From: Arthrobacter frigidicola
GTDB taxonomy: Bacteria > Actinomycetota > Actinomycetes > Actinomycetales > Micrococcaceae
Direction: 5' to 3'
DNA: 64,000 bases
Assembly (NCBI GenBank): GCA_003602285.1
Contig: QZVU01000003.1
Span: 248,001 to 312,000 of the forward strand
The notes under the pieces are model-generated. The model was not told the origin of the DNA and did not search any database. It worked only from the letters and a program-made list of their open reading frames with translations. The position numbers and the translations under genes were made by a program. How positions within the stretch are numbered: the first letter of the stretch is position 1; each line of letters opens with the position of its first letter. Positions 61,379-64,000 of this stretch are shown here, piece after piece.

Positions 61379-64000
61379 GCTTCCGTCTTTCCAGAGTTCG
61401 ATCCCACGAGACCGGGACCGGTCCCGTGCTGGCCCCTTCCGGTGTCCGCCTTCAGGGACCCCGGCCCGTGCCGCACGGGCTCCTCCGGTGGATGCCCGCT
61501 TCGGGGTGCCGTAGGAGCGGCGGGCCGCCCCTGCACCGGACGCACCGCCGCGGGCACGCGCGCCAGCTTCGGACCGGTCGGAAGGGGAAGCGCGAGCAGC
61601 AGCGTAATGAGCAGGACCGCGGCCTGGCCGGCCTCGACCCACGGCTGCCAGGGGCTGAGGAACCTTACCTCGAGCTCACCGCCGGCGGCGGGCAGCGCGA
61701 AGGCCTGCGCCCATCCGGTCGACTGGCTGTCCAGGGCCCGCCCGTTGAGGGTGGCCTTCCAGCCCGGATCCGCCCGTTCCGCGAGCACCAGGGTGCGGCC
61801 TTCGGACCCGGACGGGATGTCGGCGTCAACGGTGAGCGGGCCGGAGCGAACGAGTGCCTCGGCGCTGCCGGAGGCATCGAGGATGCGCACCCGCGCGGTC
61901 TGGGCGCCGGCGTCCTCGACGCCGGCCGGTGTTGCCGGGGGCACCACGCGCCAGAGCCAGCCGGAGGGTGTACTGCCGACGGCGGCCAGTCCCGGGACGG
62001 AGTTCAGCTGCCCGGCCAGCAGTTCCGCTGCCGTTCCGCTCTGCTGGAGCACGACATAGCCGACGCCAAGTGCGCGGAGGTCCTCCCGCGGGTCGGTCCC
62101 CGTTCCCCCGGTGATCACCGCGACGGTGGTACGGAGTGCTGCCGTCGCATCGTCGTCGCCGCGCACGTCCGCCCGGCCCGGTGGCCCCTGCACGGCGCGG
62201 GCGGCGTACAGCGGGGACAGCGCATCGAGGGTGGTGCCGCCGCCGCGCACCAGGGCGGCCTCGATGGCGCCCTCCTCCATTCGTTCGAGCACCAGGGTGC
62301 GGGTGCGGTCCGGTCCGTTGCCGCGGTCGGCGGCGGTCGCCGGCAGGGTCCGGGCCGAGCTGGGTGAGACCTGGAGGTCGGCTCCGAACCGGGTGCCGGA
62401 GGCCGCCGTACCCTCTGGAACGGTGTCCGCGGTCCCCTTCCCCGCCGTTTCGTCCCCTGCAGGGGATCCCCCGTCGGAAGCGGATGCCGCCGTGCCGGAG
62501 GCCGGCGCCGCAAGCACCTGGGGAAGGGTCCACAGCCCAAGGCTGACTGCCGGACCGAGGGCCAGCACGACCGCCCCCGCCGCAAGCAGCGGCCGGACCC
62601 CGCGCCGGAGCGCTCCGGCGGGCGCCGTCCGGGCGGCGAAGCGGTCGGCGCCTAGAAGCGCGGCGGCGAGCACGGCCAGGCCGAAGGCGGAGACCAGGGG
62701 GCCGGGGAAGGGCGGGATGAGGGAGGTCGGGCCGGCCGCGACGGGCAGGTGGGCCGAAGCCGCGCTGCAGGCCAGCACCAGGAGGGCGAAGGCCCACGCG
62801 GACAGTGCCGCCGGCCGGATGCGCCCGGAGAACAACGCGCCGGCGGCGAGCAGCACGGCCGGCGCTCCCACGACGAGGGCGGCGGCCAGGGCCCACGGTC
62901 CGGCGGCCGGGATGGCGGCCGGGGCGGCCAGAGCGTCAAAGGACACAGGGTAGCCCAGCACCTGCTGCCAGGGCGCGGCAGCGGAGAACTGAAGCGGCAC
63001 CCCCGGGTCCCCGAGGATGCCCCGGGGCTCGAGTCCCGCGGAGACGGCGACCGGCAGGGCCAGCACGAGGGGAGGAAGCAGCGACCACCAGAGGGTCCGG
63101 GCCCTCCGGCGCAGGATCAGGCATGCCGCGGCGATGCCGAGGACGGCGGCGGGCAGCAGTGAGGGCGCCGCCGAGGTGGCTGCGGCCAGGGCAAGGCCTG
63201 CCGCTGCGGCGGCGGTCCAGCTCGGCACCCCGTTCGTGCCGGGCCGCAGCCGGACCTCACCGGTTGCGGACGGCACGGAGGCGGCTGCGCCGACGGCACG
63301 GACCAGGCCCAGAAGCACGAGCGGCAGCAGGAGGTGGGCGAGCAGGGCACCGAGCCTGCCGCTGCCGAGCGCGACCTGAAGGGCCGGCACCGCAGCCCAG
63401 AAGAATGCCGCCCACAGGCGCAGCCCGCGCGAGCGGGTGAGCGCGCCCGCCGCAAACCAGGCGGCGAGCCCGGCCAGCGGCAGCGCGAGCAGGTGGATGG
63501 CGACGAGCGCTGCATTGGGGTTGCCCAGCCCGAGCGCCGAGAGCGCCCAAAGCAGGTAGGAGAAGGGGCTGCCGTGCCCGGGCGCCCCGGAGCCCAGGGG
63601 CACCCACCACGCCGAGGCCTTCTCCCAGATCTCCGCCGGCGTGGGCGGAAGGGGCAGCAGCGCTCCCCCGGCGAGGGACGGGGCTCCGATCCAGCCGCGC
63701 AGGGCCACCAGGGATACACCGAGCAGCACGGCCGCGGCGGCAAGAGCCCCCGCCCCGACCCATGCCCGGCCCGGCGCCGTCAGCGCCGCGAAATCGTCAT
63801 TGCTGTCGCCGGCCGGGACGTCCTGCTCGGGAACGGCCCCCATGCCGCCTCCCCCGGCAACCGCCCCGCGAGCGGTGAACGCCTCAAGGACGGACCGGCG
63901 GTGCGCCCAGACCTCGCGGCGCGGAGTGACCAGCGGCCGCGCGACGCCCCGCGGCAGCCGCCGGGTCCGTCGGGCGCTGCGCCGGGACCGGGCCAGGACC
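61375..64000 (-). CDS. Family 2 glycosyltransferase, C-terminal membrane part (cut by window edge)
   Basis: The frame is open from the window edge to TGA 61375, about 875 codons, so an ATG at 63843 is internal. The visible part starts with Arg-rich sequence (for example REVWAHRRSVLEAFTARG), as in the linker after a cytoplasmic GT2 domain, then a first helix (WVGAGALAAAAVLLGVSLVA), about ten further hydrophobic helices to residue 540 or so of the 822 visible after the ATG, and a long beta-rich external C-terminus. The catalytic GT2 domain (DxD) should lie beyond 64000. Identification rests on layout and on the DUF5719 neighbour; substrate unknown. Confidence 0.78.
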   Translation of the reverse strand, partial: VLARSRRSARRTRRLPRGVARPLVTPRREVWAHRRSVLEAFTARGAVAGGGGMGAVPEQDVPAGDSNDDFAALTAPGRAWVGAGALAAAAVLLGVSLVALRGWIGAPSLAGGALLPLPPTPAEIWEKASAWWVPLGSGAPGHGSPFSYLLWALSALGLGNPNAALVAIHLLALPLAGLAAWFAAGALTRSRGLRLWAAFFWAAVPALQVALGSGRLGALLAHLLLPLVLLGLVRAVGAAASVPSATGEVRLRPGTNGVPSWTAAAAAGLALAAATSAAPSLLPAAVLGIAAACLILRRRARTLWWSLLPPLVLALPVAVSAGLEPRGILGDPGVPLQFSAAAPWQQVLGYPVSFDALAAPAAIPAAGPWALAAALVVGAPAVLLAAGALFSGRIRPAALSAWAFALLVLACSAASAHLPVAAGPTSLIPPFPGPLVSAFGLAVLAAALLGADRFAARTAPAGALRRGVRPLLAAGAVVLALGPAVSLGLWTLPQVLAAPASGTAASASDGGSPAGDETAGKGTADTVPEGTAASGTRFGADLQVSPSSARTLPATAADRGNGPDRTRTLVLERMEEGAIEAALVRGGGTTLDALSPLYAARAVQGPPGRADVRGDDDATAALRTTVAVITGGTGTDPREDLRALGVGYVVLQQSGTAAELLAGQLNSVPGLAAVGSTPSGWLWRVVPPATPAGVEDAGAQTARVRILDASGSAEALVRSGPLTVDADIPSGSEGRTLVLAERADPGWKATLNGRALDSQSTGWAQAFALPAAGGELEVRFLSPWQPWVEAGQAAVLLITLLLALPLPTGPKLARVPAAVRPVQGRPAAPTAPRSGHPPEEPVRHGPGSLKADTGRGQHGTGPGLVGSNSGKTEA

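Noticed and set aside
63843-64000. ATG 63843 as the true start of the glycosyltransferase
   Set aside because: The frame continues without a stop to the window edge and its sequence looks like the linker after a GT2 domain.

Overview
The window reads as a chromosome segment of a high-GC Gram-positive actinobacterium, most likely Micrococcaceae (Arthrobacter-like). Supporting signs are a mycobacterium-like gene order (tatD - rpfB - rsmA - ispE, and tRNA-Gln - glmU - prs - rplY - pth with a divergent TetR), an RpfB-type resuscitation factor, a PMT-type protein mannosyltransferase, actinobacterial families such as DUF3499 and DUF5719, an iniB-iniA-iniC set, and many candidate leaderless starts. 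No rRNA, insertion sequence, prophage or CRISPR array was seen.

Layout. 1-16 kb (minus strand): a polyprenyl-phosphate sugar transferase (probably the edge of an envelope polysaccharide locus lying further left), then four giant MalT/LAL-type ATPase-LuxR regulators arranged as two two-gene operons, with pth, rplY and a fused Alg14/Alg13-type glycosyltransferase between them. 16-19 kb: prs, glmU, tRNA-Gln(UUG) and a divergent TetR. 19.5-20.4 kb: two small membrane-protein genes. 20.4-30.2 kb (minus): an ini-like cluster in the order membrane-anchored Hsp70-like ATPase, LuxR/MalT-type regulator, IniB, and two dynamin-like GTPases (IniA, IniC). 30.3-36.6 kb (minus): ABC-F ATPase, ispE, rsmA, rpfB, tatD. 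36.8-41.7 kb (plus): MoxR - DUF58 - transglutaminase operon. 41.7-45.2 kb (minus): gabD-type aldehyde dehydrogenase, rsmI and a winged-helix/X25 protein. 45.4-50.7 kb (plus): CDF metal transporter, protein mannosyltransferase, a phosphoribosyltransferase, and a three-gene molybdopterin oxidoreductase / FAD reductase / DUF6510 operon. 50.7-64 kb: two VOC proteins, a DUF1461 membrane protein, divergent SpoIIM and RDD genes, an L,D-transpeptidase, ahcY with a Trm112-like gene, DUF3499 and zincin-like genes, DUF5719, and a glycosyltransferase cut by the right edge.

How the parts may work together. Much of the window serves the cell envelope: UDP-GlcNAc (glmU), PRPP (prs), isoprenoids (ispE), polysaccharide transferases, peptidoglycan enzymes (RpfB, L,D-transpeptidase), protein mannosylation and the ini-like envelope-stress cluster. 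The two most notable regions are (i) the ini-like cluster, which adds an inside-out membrane Hsp70 to the mycobacterial iniBAC theme, and (ii) the four LAL regulators, which look like two copies of one two-gene cassette placed inside an otherwise conserved housekeeping block. CTAC-containing boxes recur in the intergenic regions of both, which raises the possibility of shared regulation; this last point is inference.
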